This document shows, piece after piece, positions 38,739 through 47,177 of a stretch of 64,000 nucleotides of DNA; positions within the stretch are counted from its first letter, which is position 1, and each line of letters starts with the position of its first letter. Source of the DNA: Bacteroidia bacterium. Lineage in GTDB: Bacteria; Bacteroidota; Bacteroidia; B-17B0; Aurantibacillaceae. Both the position numbers and the translations under genes were made by a program. Location: NCBI GenBank assembly GCA_022841465.1, contig JALHRL010000022.1, positions 1 through 64,000 on the forward strand. The letters are read 5' to 3'. The notes below the pieces were generated by a model. The model ran no database searches. It was not told where the DNA came from and saw only the letters and a list, made by a program, of their open reading frames with translations.

Positions 38739-39076
38739 TGGAAAGCAAATGTCTTTGTAAGATTTGTAATGTAGAGAAGGTTCGCCGTAAGTCAGAGTTT
38801 AGGGAAGGGCGCTACCACTATAGGGATGAACGAGGTAAGCTCTGGCGGGGTAAGCACTGTCCCAAATGCGTTGTAGTGCTTAATAGAAAGTACATCCCCC
38901 TAATAAAGGGGCTTATAAAGCAGACCTGCGTTATTTGTCAAAAAGAGTTTGAAACCTATAAACGCTTAACATGTAATCACTATTGCCGTAAAATTTATGT
39001 AAAGCGTCAACGTATAGCTAAGCTAGAAAAACGATCCGATCTTCCACAAACGCAAAGCCAAGAAGAAAAATCGTAA
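38738..39076 (+). CDS. Zinc-finger-like protein
   Basis: 112 residues from ATG 38738 (MESKCLCKICNVEKVRRK); the frame is open to an ATG at 38693. Cys pairs CxCxxC and a second group CxxC (QTCVICQKEF) with a C...H...C (LTCNHYCRK) suggest two zinc-binding sites, as in HNH-like or ribbon proteins. The C terminus is basic. It is an isolated rightward gene in a leftward region, driven by a late-type motif. No HNH catalytic core is complete. Confidence 0.6.
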   Translation: MESKCLCKICNVEKVRRKSEFREGRYHYRDERGKLWRGKHCPKCVVVLNRKYIPLIKGLIKQTCVICQKEFETYKRLTCNHYCRKIYVKRQRIAKLEKRSDLPQTQSQEEKS

Positions 39077-39333
39077 ACGGATGTATTCCTACAAGCTGGT
39101 GGTATAGCCCTTAGCATGCGCTGGTGTGTTTTTTTGTATACTTTAGTCATATAAGACTCTATGTCCGAGTCTGAGCTATATTCGGCTATCTTTCCTGGGA
39201 AGGTATTTACAAGAAACTCATACACCTGTTTATTGCTGTATACGTTCTTAAATCGTATATAGGCAAGCATTGCCCTAACTATCCCTAGTGGTAATCTTCC
39301 TTCGGATAGCTGTCTCAATCGCTTTTTCTTCAT
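39007..39333 (-). CDS. Hypothetical protein
   Basis: Up to 108 residues from ATG 39333, preceded by GGGGG; a start at 39270 would avoid overlap with the membrane gene. Basic and helical. It overlaps the end of the rightward zinc-finger-like gene by 70 bases, an unusual tail overlap. Confidence 0.5.
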   Translation of the reverse strand: MKKKRLRQLSEGRLPLGIVRAMLAYIRFKNVYSNKQVYEFLVNTFPGKIAEYSSDSDIESYMTKVYKKTHQRMLRAIPPACRNTSVYDFSSWLCVCGRSDRFSSLAIR

Positions 39334-39574
39334 TCATACCCCCAGCAATAAGAGTCTCGACGTCTTTAGAAATTTCAATTAGTTGCTCACGTCTAGCCTC
39401 TATAAAGAGATAGTTTAACATATTAAATCCAGACAATGCTAGAAACATCATACTAACTTTTGGATCAACATTAGCCATAACCATCATAGAAACAGTTGTA
39501 ATTATTACCAAAATCAACGTTAATGTTGATAATAGTTTCATTATTTTGATAGCTTTTGTAATTCTAAGATTCAT
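39275..39574 (-). CDS. Small membrane protein
   Basis: 99 residues with two hydrophobic helices (LLSTLTLILVIITTVSMMVM and VSMMFLALSGFNMLNYLF) and a cytoplasmic charged end. Same layout as 39564-39875, so the two may be distant paralogs. Overlaps it by 11 bases. Confidence 0.6.
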   Translation of the reverse strand: MNLRITKAIKIMKLLSTLTLILVIITTVSMMVMANVDPKVSMMFLALSGFNMLNYLFIEARREQLIEISKDVETLIAGGMNEEKAIETAIRRKITTRDS

Positions 39575-39875
39575 CTTTTTCCTTTAGTTTATTATATTTA
39601 GATACAGCCCAACCTACAACTATGTCTTCTTTTAGTTTCTTTTTTTTTATTAATTTATTAGCTCTATGTATGATATAAGCGAGTCTTGCTTGTTTTCTAT
39701 AAAGCTCTAGCCAAGCCGTTGCTGCTATTCCCGATATACCAAAGAAAAGAAATGAACTTAAAACGTTATTTAAAATAACCATAAGGAAAGCAAAAACGAA
39801 AGAAGCAACAAACACAAGTAGAGATGCATTTAGAGCACTTTCTATCTCATTAAGGGTTGATTTTAAATTTATCAA
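39564..39875 (-). CDS. Small membrane protein
   Basis: 103 residues with two hydrophobic helices (LLVFVASFVFAFLMVIL and FLFFGISGIAATAWLEL) and a Lys-rich tail. It starts in overlap with the upstream gene. No family recognised. Confidence 0.6.
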   Translation of the reverse strand: MINLKSTLNEIESALNASLLVFVASFVFAFLMVILNNVLSSFLFFGISGIAATAWLELYRKQARLAYIIHRANKLIKKKKLKEDIVVGWAVSKYNKLKEKDES

Positions 39876-40612
39876 ATTAATTCTCTCTTATATTGAAAAG
39901 CTTCAGATGTAAGCTTGTGGATTGGGTGGTTTGGATTTTGATAATATATAGCATAGACATCCTTCATACCACGTTTATAGCCAATCTTTAAAAAGGCTAC
40001 CCAAACTTTATAGAGGGCTCGCCAAAGTGTACCTTTTCGTACCAGCAAAAACCAGGCAGTATAGGGTAGCTTCCAACTATCCGTACTTTTGTAACTTATT
40101 ACCCCCATAACAAATTGCATAATAATGATACACAAAATGTCCCAAAGAGAAGGAGTCTTTCCTGCGCAAAGTTTTAGAAAAGAAATAAAGCCCGGAGACC
40201 TATGATACCAAGAATGGAAACAGAACTGTCCTGGATTTTGATTGTTCCAAAAATACTTAGGCTGACCACCAAAATAAAACTTCATGTAACTAGTGTTCTC
40301 GCCGTGCTCCAGCATTTGCCGCGCAAACTTACCGTTATCGAATAATGCCGAGAACGCGAGGACTGGGGTCAGGTTATCCATGCTGTCATATTCGTTAGAA
40401 ACTGGGGTACGTTGAAGTAAGCCGGGCTGCCGCACACACATGGCAAAATTCTCCTTTACGCGCTCGATTTGTTGTAATTTTTGGATTCGCGTAAAAGAGG
40501 GATTGGACAAGTATGCAATAAGCATTTCAAAAGTGAACAGTGTCCCATTCTGAGTAACTTGACCAGGCTCAAGAGTTGTCAATCCAAATCGGTCTTCAAA
40601 TTGTTCGTTCAT
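39872..40612 (-). CDS. Hypothetical protein
   Basis: 246 residues. The N-terminal 90 residues are helical; a middle part is rich in Trp/Tyr/Phe and His (FWNNQNPGQFCFHSWYHRSPG); then a hydrophobic stretch (WDILCIIIMQFVMGVI) that may be a membrane segment, and a basic C terminus. No recognised family. It overlaps both neighbours. Confidence 0.6.
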   Translation of the reverse strand: MNEQFEDRFGLTTLEPGQVTQNGTLFTFEMLIAYLSNPSFTRIQKLQQIERVKENFAMCVRQPGLLQRTPVSNEYDSMDNLTPVLAFSALFDNGKFARQMLEHGENTSYMKFYFGGQPKYFWNNQNPGQFCFHSWYHRSPGFISFLKLCAGKTPSLWDILCIIIMQFVMGVISYKSTDSWKLPYTAWFLLVRKGTLWRALYKVWVAFLKIGYKRGMKDVYAIYYQNPNHPIHKLTSEAFQYKRELI

Positions 40613-40869
40613 TAGAAATACCTCAAATCAATAGGATTAGATCTTTTTGAATTAATATTATATTGTTGACGAGTAACAGTTCTGAATGTTTGTACAATTT
40701 TTAAAGGAATAGGAAGCTTTACTATCTGAGTTCCGTCAAAAAAATTTTGGGGGTTCCTAACGGTTTCCCAAAAAACACGAAGACTATAAGTAGATTTGTC
40801 GTTCTCTAGGGAAATATCGTGCCACATTCTAATGACTCTACTAGCGTGTGGAAATTTTACTAATTTCAA
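40612..40869 (-). CDS. Small hypothetical protein
   Basis: 85 residues, MKLVKFPHASRVIRMWHDI..., basic and strand-rich. The start M-K-L-V-K-F is like the micro-gene array at 35.8-37.6 kb, so it may be an outlying member. Shares one base with the next gene. Confidence 0.6.
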   Translation of the reverse strand: MKLVKFPHASRVIRMWHDISLENDKSTYSLRVFWETVRNPQNFFDGTQIVKLPIPLKIVQTFRTVTRQQYNINSKRSNPIDLRYF

Positions 40870-41054
40870 AATTCGTAATCCTTCTCTCGCTCAACAGAGT
40901 TTTGGTAATCTAAAAACTTAGACGCTAATATCAGATCGTGGAATGTAGCGGCTTGACCATCGACGTAAAGAACGTGCCAACTAAAGGTAATGTTACTGTA
41001 TGTTTGAATTAAGTAATTACCATCCTTTTCTAATAGTCTAAACTTTTTTGTCAT
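40866..41054 (-). CDS. Small hypothetical protein
   Basis: 62 residues from ATG 41054 (MTKKFRLLEKDGNYLIQTYS), which has a purine-rich sequence upstream; the frame is open to 41069. Strand-rich with Trp/His in the middle. It overlaps both neighbours. Confidence 0.55.
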   Translation of the reverse strand: MTKKFRLLEKDGNYLIQTYSNITFSWHVLYVDGQAATFHDLILASKFLDYQNSVEREKDYEF

Positions 41055-41229
41055 TGTTTTCTTTCTCATAAGCAGGACACCAAAAACTATGGTTAGGCCC
41101 TTTTGATGCTTTGTTTACCTTTTCGGAACCGCACTCACACTTAACTTCTTTATACCAAGGATTCTTAGAAGTGCAGTTCCAACATTGTATATGATCTGTA
41201 CAATAACAGACATCGTCAGAAATAAACAT
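41038..41229 (-). CDS. Small zinc-binding protein
   Basis: 63 residues. CxC...CxxC (CYCTDHIQCWNC) and CxC (KCECG) with a late Cys-Pro (FWCPAYE) make a likely two-site zinc protein. No family recognised. Confidence 0.6.
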   Translation of the reverse strand: MFISDDVCYCTDHIQCWNCTSKNPWYKEVKCECGSEKVNKASKGPNHSFWCPAYEKENNDKKV

Positions 41230-41232
41230 ATA

Positions 41233-41433
41233 TTAGTAAGATACTCCAGTTATCTCTACCCATCTATCTAAATCTTTGTCTTTAGCTAAAAATTCGTAAT
41301 AAAAGATACCATTAGGAGTCTCCACCTGGGCAGAAATGACGTTAGTATCGTCGTTCTTAGGAGTTATAGTCTGTACATAGACAATATAGCCGGGTCTAAG
41401 TGGGTCGTAATAGCGTTTTTCAACTTTAATCAT
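41233..41433 (-). CDS. Small beta-rich hypothetical protein
   Basis: 66 residues of alternating strands (IKVEKRYYDPLRPGYIVYVQTI..., TPNGIFYYEFLAKD). It overlaps the PagL-like gene end (ATGA). No family recognised. Confidence 0.55.
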   Translation of the reverse strand: MIKVEKRYYDPLRPGYIVYVQTITPKNDDTNVISAQVETPNGIFYYEFLAKDKDLDRWVEITGVSY

Positions 41434-41888
41434 TTAAAAAAATACCTGACAGTTATTGTAACCATATCTCGACCAACATTCGGTAAAGAGATACCTAAAT
41501 TGGAGATGTGTTTATAGCCAATCTGTATTGCGGTACCCTCAATTCCCTTAAATCCTATATGAGCATCTTGAGCAAACTGAAAATATCCAGAATTAATACT
41601 GTCACTTACAGTCATAACTCCAACGGACTGTATAAACCCGATATAAAATGGTCCATAAGACGGTTCTACCCCTAGTCCGCTCTGAAAAAAGCCAATGGGC
41701 TGCCCGCCAGTTCGGTGGTCGCGCAATAAAGTAAACTCATGTTTTGCAACAATAGAACTAAAATTACTTTGATATCCAAGGCTTAGGCCAAAAATATCGG
41801 TTGGTCGATCACTCATTGCTAGGTTATACCTGGCAAAAAAACTACTATTATCTAAAATTAAACCCATTAGTGCTAATAAAAATTCCAT
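41430..41888 (-). CDS. PagL-like lipid A 3-O-deacylase
   Basis: 152 residues, the size of PagL. The N terminus is hydrophobic, then strands of an eight-stranded barrel follow, ending in Phe-Phe-Lys (VRYFFK). Near the end is YKHISNLGISLPNVG: His127-x-Ser129-Asn, the catalytic His/Ser pair of the PagL/acyloxyacyl hydrolase group. Asp141 lies at the +14 position where Glu is usual. It should remove an acyl chain from lipid A in the outer membrane, altering the cell surface. The Asp and the weak signal peptide make the match tentative. Confidence 0.6.
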   Translation of the reverse strand: MEFLLALMGLILDNSSFFARYNLAMSDRPTDIFGLSLGYQSNFSSIVAKHEFTLLRDHRTGGQPIGFFQSGLGVEPSYGPFYIGFIQSVGVMTVSDSINSGYFQFAQDAHIGFKGIEGTAIQIGYKHISNLGISLPNVGRDMVTITVRYFFK

Positions 41889-41892
41889 AAAT

Positions 41893-41909
41893 TTAACAAA
41901 TATTATATA
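41893..41909 (+). promoter_or_regulatory. Late-promoter-like motif, copy 2
   Basis: TTAACAAATATTATATA followed by GG and then the ATG at 41912. One base longer than the consensus. It lies between the divergent leftward and rightward blocks. Confidence 0.6.
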
Positions 41910-41911
41910 GG

Positions 41912-42655
41912 ATGGCTAACCTATTCGACAGACGCCTTCTAGCAAAGAATGCTCAAAAAATTCTTTCTAGTCAAGACAATTATACCGGCGTTGATATCAG
42001 GACTTTTAGAGTCGAAAAATCAGCACGTCCTGTATTTTATCTAACAATTACAGCTATCACAGGCTCTACAGAGCTTATTATAGAGAATTCTGGTGACCCT
42101 GACCAGGACTTTAAGACTTTATTCACACAAACCTATACAGCCGTTGGTAAGTATACGATACCACTAACAGATGTTCAGCGCTATTTTACTATAACGCTAA
42201 CCACCTCCGGCGGAACAGCCTCATACACCCTAGCAAGCATCCTAGCGGAAGCAAGCACATCTAATATAGCAGAGGATTATCTTGCTGAGATTGCAGCAAA
42301 TACCTCAGGAAATCTACTAGGCGAAGGTAAGAATTATTATAGTACAGCCTTGGCTGTCCCTAGTGGTGGTTCGGTCGATGTTGTAACCCACACTGTGCCT
42401 ATCGGAAAGACACTATCAGTTTTAAGAGCTGAATTTTCCGGAAACAACATAGCTAATTACGAACTAAAAATAAACGGAATCGTTGTAGCCAAAAAACGCA
42501 CATGGTTCGGTACCGATATTAGTGGTTCCATGGTTTTTGATGGAGTTGGTCTAAAGGCAATTGCCGGCGACATTGTTAAGCTGACTGTTGAAAATTTTAG
42601 ACCCGACATTGGTGATTTTGAAGCACGAATATTTGGAGTAGAACGAGATGAGTAA
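41912..42655 (+). CDS. Virion structural protein, likely surface or tail
   Basis: 247 residues. An N-terminal helix is followed by Thr/Ser-rich strands (VFYLTITAITGSTELIIENS..., YTIPLTDVQRYFTITLTTSGG) and a C-terminal beta domain. First gene of the late block, and the ATG follows the promoter motif almost directly. No family recognised; beta-rich composition fits a decoration or tail protein. Overlaps the next gene by 8 bases. Confidence 0.65.
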   Translation: MANLFDRRLLAKNAQKILSSQDNYTGVDIRTFRVEKSARPVFYLTITAITGSTELIIENSGDPDQDFKTLFTQTYTAVGKYTIPLTDVQRYFTITLTTSGGTASYTLASILAEASTSNIAEDYLAEIAANTSGNLLGEGKNYYSTALAVPSGGSVDVVTHTVPIGKTLSVLRAEFSGNNIANYELKINGIVVAKKRTWFGTDISGSMVFDGVGLKAIAGDIVKLTVENFRPDIGDFEARIFGVERDE

Positions 42656-42845
42656 ATTAGACATAGCTAGAAAAAAATCTGAAGTATTAAAAATGCAAGC
42701 TGCTAAAGCCGATATGGAGTTCAAAATTCTCGAACGAGAAGAAGAAATTCTTCGACTTCGTAAAAATATTGAGATTCAGGATGAGCACGTTCTTAAGGTT
42801 TCTAAAGAACTTGCTGATCTTGAGGCTCAAAGTCCCAACAATTAA
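42648..42845 (+). CDS. Small coiled-coil protein
   Basis: 65 residues, entirely charged helix with heptads (FKILEREEEILRLRKNIEIQ...). It overlaps its upstream neighbour and precedes structural genes. No family recognised. Confidence 0.6.
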   Translation: MSKLDIARKKSEVLKMQAAKADMEFKILEREEEILRLRKNIEIQDEHVLKVSKELADLEAQSPNN

Positions 42846-42869
42846 TAACCCTTAAGGAGATAGTATAAA

Positions 42870-43649
42870 ATGGCTGATCAAAATACAAGTTTGCCGGTTA
42901 GAAGTCAGGCAGATGGTTTAGATGAAAGACTTCATGCGAAGCTAGTTGACTATGCTGATCCAAGCGGTGTTGACAAACAGCTTGAGATTACTGAGAAATT
43001 GGCTCATGTTCGTGTCCACGGTCAAGATGAGGCAGGAACTAAAGTCCAACTTCGTTTGAGCGAAGACGGTCACGCAAACGGTGATGGTATCTATGATGCT
43101 ACAGATAATACCGATCCGGCTAGCGTTGGATTGGTAGCTCTTGAAAGAAACGCAGCTCCGGCTGATTCTCAACAAGTTCAACGTCTTACTTCACGCTCTA
43201 ATGGGACAGGATCTATTCGTTCTTTGGACGTTTCGCTTTTGGACGAAAATGCTGAGCCGTTTACCGCTTCCAACCCGCTTCCAGTAACGGTTGTGGATAG
43301 TGAAGGAACGGAAGTCAACGATTACCTAGCGTCCGCGGCTGTTGCCGCAGGTGCTTCCGCTAACCATGACTATACCGTTACCGCAGGAACGACTCTTAAA
43401 CTTACGCAAGTTTGGGCATCGGCTTCTGGTAAAATGAAGGTAGAAGTTCAAGTTGAAACCGGTGTTGGAACCGGAACGTTTACTAGCAGATTTGTCGCTT
43501 TTGTGAGCGCTTCGGATAATAACGTCGCAGTTTCTATTCCGGAAGCTATTTCTGTTGCAGCGGGTGTTCGGGTTCGTGTGATTCGCACGAACAGGGATAA
43601 CCAAGCTCAAGATCTTTACTCGACTATTTCGGGTCACGAAATCGTTTAG
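42870..43649 (+). CDS. Virion structural protein
   Basis: 259 residues. Helical N-terminal part, then Asp/Thr/Val-rich strands and a C-terminal beta sandwich (LKLTQVWASASGKMKVEVQVETGVG...). AAGGAG lies 10 bases before the ATG. More GC-rich at codon third positions than its neighbours, as the capsid gene is. A head or tail decoration role is inferred. Confidence 0.6.
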   Translation: MADQNTSLPVRSQADGLDERLHAKLVDYADPSGVDKQLEITEKLAHVRVHGQDEAGTKVQLRLSEDGHANGDGIYDATDNTDPASVGLVALERNAAPADSQQVQRLTSRSNGTGSIRSLDVSLLDENAEPFTASNPLPVTVVDSEGTEVNDYLASAAVAAGASANHDYTVTAGTTLKLTQVWASASGKMKVEVQVETGVGTGTFTSRFVAFVSASDNNVAVSIPEAISVAAGVRVRVIRTNRDNQAQDLYSTISGHEIV

Positions 43650-43663
43650 TAGTGGGGTGACGT

Positions 43664-44059
43664 ATGGCTGATCTATCAGAAATTCAGGCATCTAATACAG
43701 TCAAAGTTGTTGGCTCTGATGCGTCTGGTGTAGAACAAACTCCGGTTCGTTCAACACCAAATGGTGAGCTTAAAAACGCTGATTTTATTAATGCTTCGAT
43801 AGTTCAGACTACGTTATCAGTTGGGACGGGGGCGAGTGTTCAAGCCGTCGTAGGCGGCTCGCCCCTTACCAATAGAAAAAGCTTACTTATTCAAGCATTA
43901 GGAACCAACATAACATACGGTTTTACTTCTGGAAGCCAACCGTTTACTCTAGCTAATGGTGCTACTGTGCAATTTAGCATAGGAGATACGGTCAGTCTTT
44001 GGCTTAGACGTTCAAGTGGTTCCGGGACGGTAAACGTTGCTATTGCGGAGTTTGCCTAA
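43664..44059 (+). CDS. Virion structural protein
   Basis: 131 residues of mostly beta strands (LSVGTGASVQAVVGGSPL..., FTLANGATVQFSIGDTVSLWLRR), a compact beta-sandwich pattern often seen in small phage surface proteins. Shares a base with the next gene. No family recognised. Confidence 0.6.
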   Translation: MADLSEIQASNTVKVVGSDASGVEQTPVRSTPNGELKNADFINASIVQTTLSVGTGASVQAVVGGSPLTNRKSLLIQALGTNITYGFTSGSQPFTLANGATVQFSIGDTVSLWLRRSSGSGTVNVAIAEFA

Positions 44060-44445
44060 TGGCCAGTACTTATGTTCAGGTTAATCCGGTAGCAGATTCT
44101 ACTCCAGGCTTTAGTTACGGTCGTCAAGGGTCTGTTTCTTCTGGAACTTATCTTCAAATAGATGGAGTTCCAAGTAATCTATCTGGTAGGATAGTGCCGT
44201 TTGAAACTGCTGAGTTATATAAAATTTTTGTAGTCACAAGTGATGATGCTACTTTTGATTTAGACATTCAAAAACGAAGCGGTATGACGTTTACAACAAT
44301 ATATACGGCTAATATAGTCGGTCAAAGAGTTAGCACTTTTGCTGTTGAAGATGTCGAGTTTGTTCTTGGTGATGAGATTTGTGTTGTAGTTTCTAGTGGA
44401 ACTGCTAATAATATTGTAGTAGGATTGATTATAAAAGGAAACTAA
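44059..44445 (+). CDS. Virion structural protein
   Basis: 128 residues, beta-rich (LSGRIVPFETAELYKIFVVTSDDATFDLDIQ). It may form a jelly-roll-like fold with its neighbour. No family recognised. Confidence 0.55.
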   Translation: MASTYVQVNPVADSTPGFSYGRQGSVSSGTYLQIDGVPSNLSGRIVPFETAELYKIFVVTSDDATFDLDIQKRSGMTFTTIYTANIVGQRVSTFAVEDVEFVLGDEICVVVSSGTANNIVVGLIIKGN

Positions 44446-44448
44446 TGT

Positions 44449-45789
44449 ATGAGTAAAATATTAAAAAATACAACAGTTTCTGATATTTTTGTTGCTGACG
44501 TTGGTATAAATCTTATAGCAGCTTCTAGCTATACAGTCCCTGCCCAAGACTACATGCTTTGGGCAGCATCTAGTAATGTTATTGTTTATATAGGTAATGG
44601 TTCTGTTGTTGTAAATGACGGTACTTATGATCTTTCTCCGGCCCAAGGGGTTGGTTATATTCAAGGTTCTTTTATTCAGCGAGATTTTATCCCTTCATTA
44701 AAAAATAATGACCGTCTAAAAGTTGAAGTAATCAGTACAGGTGGAGCACCAAACGTTCAAGTATCATCTAATGATCAAACGTCGGGGTATTTAGAAGAAA
44801 AAATAGTAGCGGTTTCTGGTGAGACAACAGTAACAACACTAAATGATGGCGGAGACGAAGATCTTCAAGTTGGATTAGCAAATGCTGGAACTCCAGGGAC
44901 TTATGGATCGGCAGCTCAAACTCTAGTCTTAACTACAGACTCTAAAGGGCGAGTAACTTCGGTAACAAACACACCCGTAGCAATTCCTTCAACTCAAGTC
45001 ACTGATTTTATTGAAGCCACTCAAGATGCCGTAGGTTCCGCGTTAGCTGATACTTCGTCTGTTGATTTATCTTATAATGATGTTGGTAACGCTATAACAG
45101 CAACAGTTCTTCCTGCCGGGGTTGATCATAATTCTTTGGCGAATCTTACCTCTGGCGATCCACACACTCAATATGTTAATAGAGAAACTAATGCTACTGT
45201 AACAGATAACGCAATTACTCGCTGGGACGGTACCACAGGTCGAGATATTCAAAATAGCCTAGCATCTGTTGATGATAACGGTGCTATTATATCCCCAACC
45301 CATATAAGAGTGGGGGATACATCCGACACAACTAATGGAAACATTAGACTAAATTCTGGGGATTTAGAGGGTCGAGTTGGTGGTCAATGGGTGTCCTTAA
45401 CTAAAAATGATATTATTTATAATAGAGTCTCTAGGACCACATCTATATCAACAACCAGTACAAATTATGTTGTTATGACATCTATGACATTAACACCACC
45501 AGCTGGAACATATTTAGTTGACGGACGTTCTACTGTAACCGCAACTTCAAACAATAGAACAGTTTCTATGGCAATATATTCGGACGGTGTTATTGTTTCT
45601 GGTAGTCAAACCGAATCTTTTATTAGAACGGGCTCTGGTTTTTTAACAAACACTGACATAGAATCTCTCGTTAACGACGCTGTTGTAACGGTAAATGGAT
45701 CTCAAGCTGTCGATCTTAGATGGAAAACTACAGGCGGAACAGTCCAAGCTAATTTTATTTCTCTTAGACTAATTAAGGTATCATCGTGA
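44449..45789 (+). CDS. Tail fibre-like protein
   Basis: 446 residues. Ser/Thr/Val-rich beta structure; the middle has DHNSLANLTSGDPHTQYV, a motif common in phage tail fibres, and WDGTTGRDIQNS, also typical of fibre shafts. The C-terminal 150 residues form a separate beta domain, perhaps receptor binding. It lies upstream of a cysteine-peptidase-like gene. Confidence 0.75.
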   Translation: MSKILKNTTVSDIFVADVGINLIAASSYTVPAQDYMLWAASSNVIVYIGNGSVVVNDGTYDLSPAQGVGYIQGSFIQRDFIPSLKNNDRLKVEVISTGGAPNVQVSSNDQTSGYLEEKIVAVSGETTVTTLNDGGDEDLQVGLANAGTPGTYGSAAQTLVLTTDSKGRVTSVTNTPVAIPSTQVTDFIEATQDAVGSALADTSSVDLSYNDVGNAITATVLPAGVDHNSLANLTSGDPHTQYVNRETNATVTDNAITRWDGTTGRDIQNSLASVDDNGAIISPTHIRVGDTSDTTNGNIRLNSGDLEGRVGGQWVSLTKNDIIYNRVSRTTSISTTSTNYVVMTSMTLTPPAGTYLVDGRSTVTATSNNRTVSMAIYSDGVIVSGSQTESFIRTGSGFLTNTDIESLVNDAVVTVNGSQAVDLRWKTTGGTVQANFISLRLIKVSS

Positions 45790-46277
45790 TTATTTATAAT
45801 TTTGAAAAGATTGTTGATGTTGATAAATTAATTAAAGAAATTAATCAATCAGGTCTTTTAAATTTTTTATATGTTTCAACTGCTCATAATCAATTAAGTG
45901 TTTGTTTTTCTTCGACACTTTCAACTGAAGACCAGACTACATTAAATACTTTGGTTTCTTCACATATTGCATTTGATCAACAGAAAGTTGTTCAAAATAT
46001 TATCAGTAACGCAATGAATTTTGGTTCAGAAATAGTAAAAAAAGTTGCAACTGAAAACGTAATGCTTGGTATTACTCAAGCAGGTAAAACCAAAATAGTC
46101 GCTGATGTTTGTAAAAATCTACAATATTATCTTACTACAGGTTCTCTTTATGTTGCAATTGACGAAATTAATCGTCTTATAGCAGAAGAACTAGATCCAA
46201 ATTTAGAGCCTTTTGTCACAGAAGCTAGATTAAATTCTGTAAAAAGTGAAATACAGTCATATCTAGGTATAGTATGA
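45786..46277 (+). CDS. Hypothetical structural-region protein
   Basis: 163 residues, alpha/beta then helical (SLYVAIDEINRLIAEELDPNLEPF). It overlaps the fibre gene end and the next gene start. No family recognised; it may be a fibre chaperone or a tail component by position. Confidence 0.5.
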   Translation: MIIYNFEKIVDVDKLIKEINQSGLLNFLYVSTAHNQLSVCFSSTLSTEDQTTLNTLVSSHIAFDQQKVVQNIISNAMNFGSEIVKKVATENVMLGITQAGKTKIVADVCKNLQYYLTTGSLYVAIDEINRLIAEELDPNLEPFVTEARLNSVKSEIQSYLGIV

Positions 46278-46783
46278 GAACTATTTTCTTAGGTTTTTCT
46301 AAGAGAAAAGGGTTTGCTCCTTTAAGTGTTTTAATTCGAGCTGTAGAAGGTGTTGATTTTTCACATACTTTTATAGAAATTAATTCTAAAGATAAAGATT
46401 TAGACTTTATTTATCACGCTTCTGGCTCTCAAGTTAACTTTAATGGTAAAGAATTATTTCTTGAAAAAAATCAAGTTATAAAAAAATACGCTATAGATAT
46501 TTCTGAATATAAATACAAAAATCTTTTAAAATTTTGTGTAAAAAACTCAGGTAAACCATATTCGTTAGCCCAACTATTTGGTTTGGGTTTAGTTAGTTTG
46601 TGTAATTTGTTTGGACTAAAATTAAAAAACCCAATATCAGAATCTGGTTTTATTTGCACAGAATTGGTTATTGAAGCGTTAAATGCTACTGAGTTTAATT
46701 TTTTAACTAAGATAGATTCTAATTCTATAGGTCTAAGAGATTTAGAACATTTAATCAAAACTATGTCTTTGCAATCGAAGTAA
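46274..46783 (+). CDS. Papain-fold (NlpC/P60 or YiiX-like) peptidase or amidase
   Basis: 169 residues. His in DFSHTFIEI precedes the Cys in GFICTELVIEAL; this order, His before Cys, is the circularly permuted papain-like fold (YiiX-type). KPYSLAQLFGLGLVSL sits between. It may cleave peptide or lipid bonds in the envelope, or serve tail assembly. It overlaps the end of the leftward SIS gene. Confidence 0.65.
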   Translation: MRTIFLGFSKRKGFAPLSVLIRAVEGVDFSHTFIEINSKDKDLDFIYHASGSQVNFNGKELFLEKNQVIKKYAIDISEYKYKNLLKFCVKNSGKPYSLAQLFGLGLVSLCNLFGLKLKNPISESGFICTELVIEALNATEFNFLTKIDSNSIGLRDLEHLIKTMSLQSK

Positions 46784-47177
46784 TATCTGTAATAAAATAT
46801 TCTTTTAATTTATCAGTTTCGTCAGTATCATACATTTGATAAAAGGTTGATACATTCTTTAGAGATGTATCTTTATATCCACAAAAAGAAAATGTGGTTA
46901 CTCCGTTTTTTATACATTCAAATGCTAAATTAAATAATTCAGTTGAACTTTTTTCTGAAAAGATAATTAAAAGGTCTCCGGTTTGCATTGCTGGAACGTA
47001 GTACGGTATTGCTAGGTGTATGGGGGTTATAGTACCTCTGGTTGCGCGATTAAATAAGTCACAGACTTTTACTGAGATTTCTGAACTATCAGAATACACA
47101 TAAAAGCGTTTTCGGTTAGCTCCAATTGTATAAACTAACTCTAATGCTGTATCTAAGTTGTATTGATAGCTAGACAT
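46761..47177 (-). CDS. SIS-domain protein
   Basis: 138 residues. Rossmann-like core with GDLLIIFSEKSSTELFNLAFECIKNGVTTFSFCGYKD, the pattern of sugar isomerase (SIS) domains such as GmhA, where Ser/Thr after the second strand bind sugar phosphate. Full GmhA motifs are not all present. It could act on phospho-sugars of surface glycans. It is the last gene of a leftward island within the late region. Confidence 0.6.
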   Translation of the reverse strand: MSSYQYNLDTALELVYTIGANRKRFYVYSDSSEISVKVCDLFNRATRGTITPIHLAIPYYVPAMQTGDLLIIFSEKSSTELFNLAFECIKNGVTTFSFCGYKDTSLKNVSTFYQMYDTDETDKLKEYFITDITSIAKT

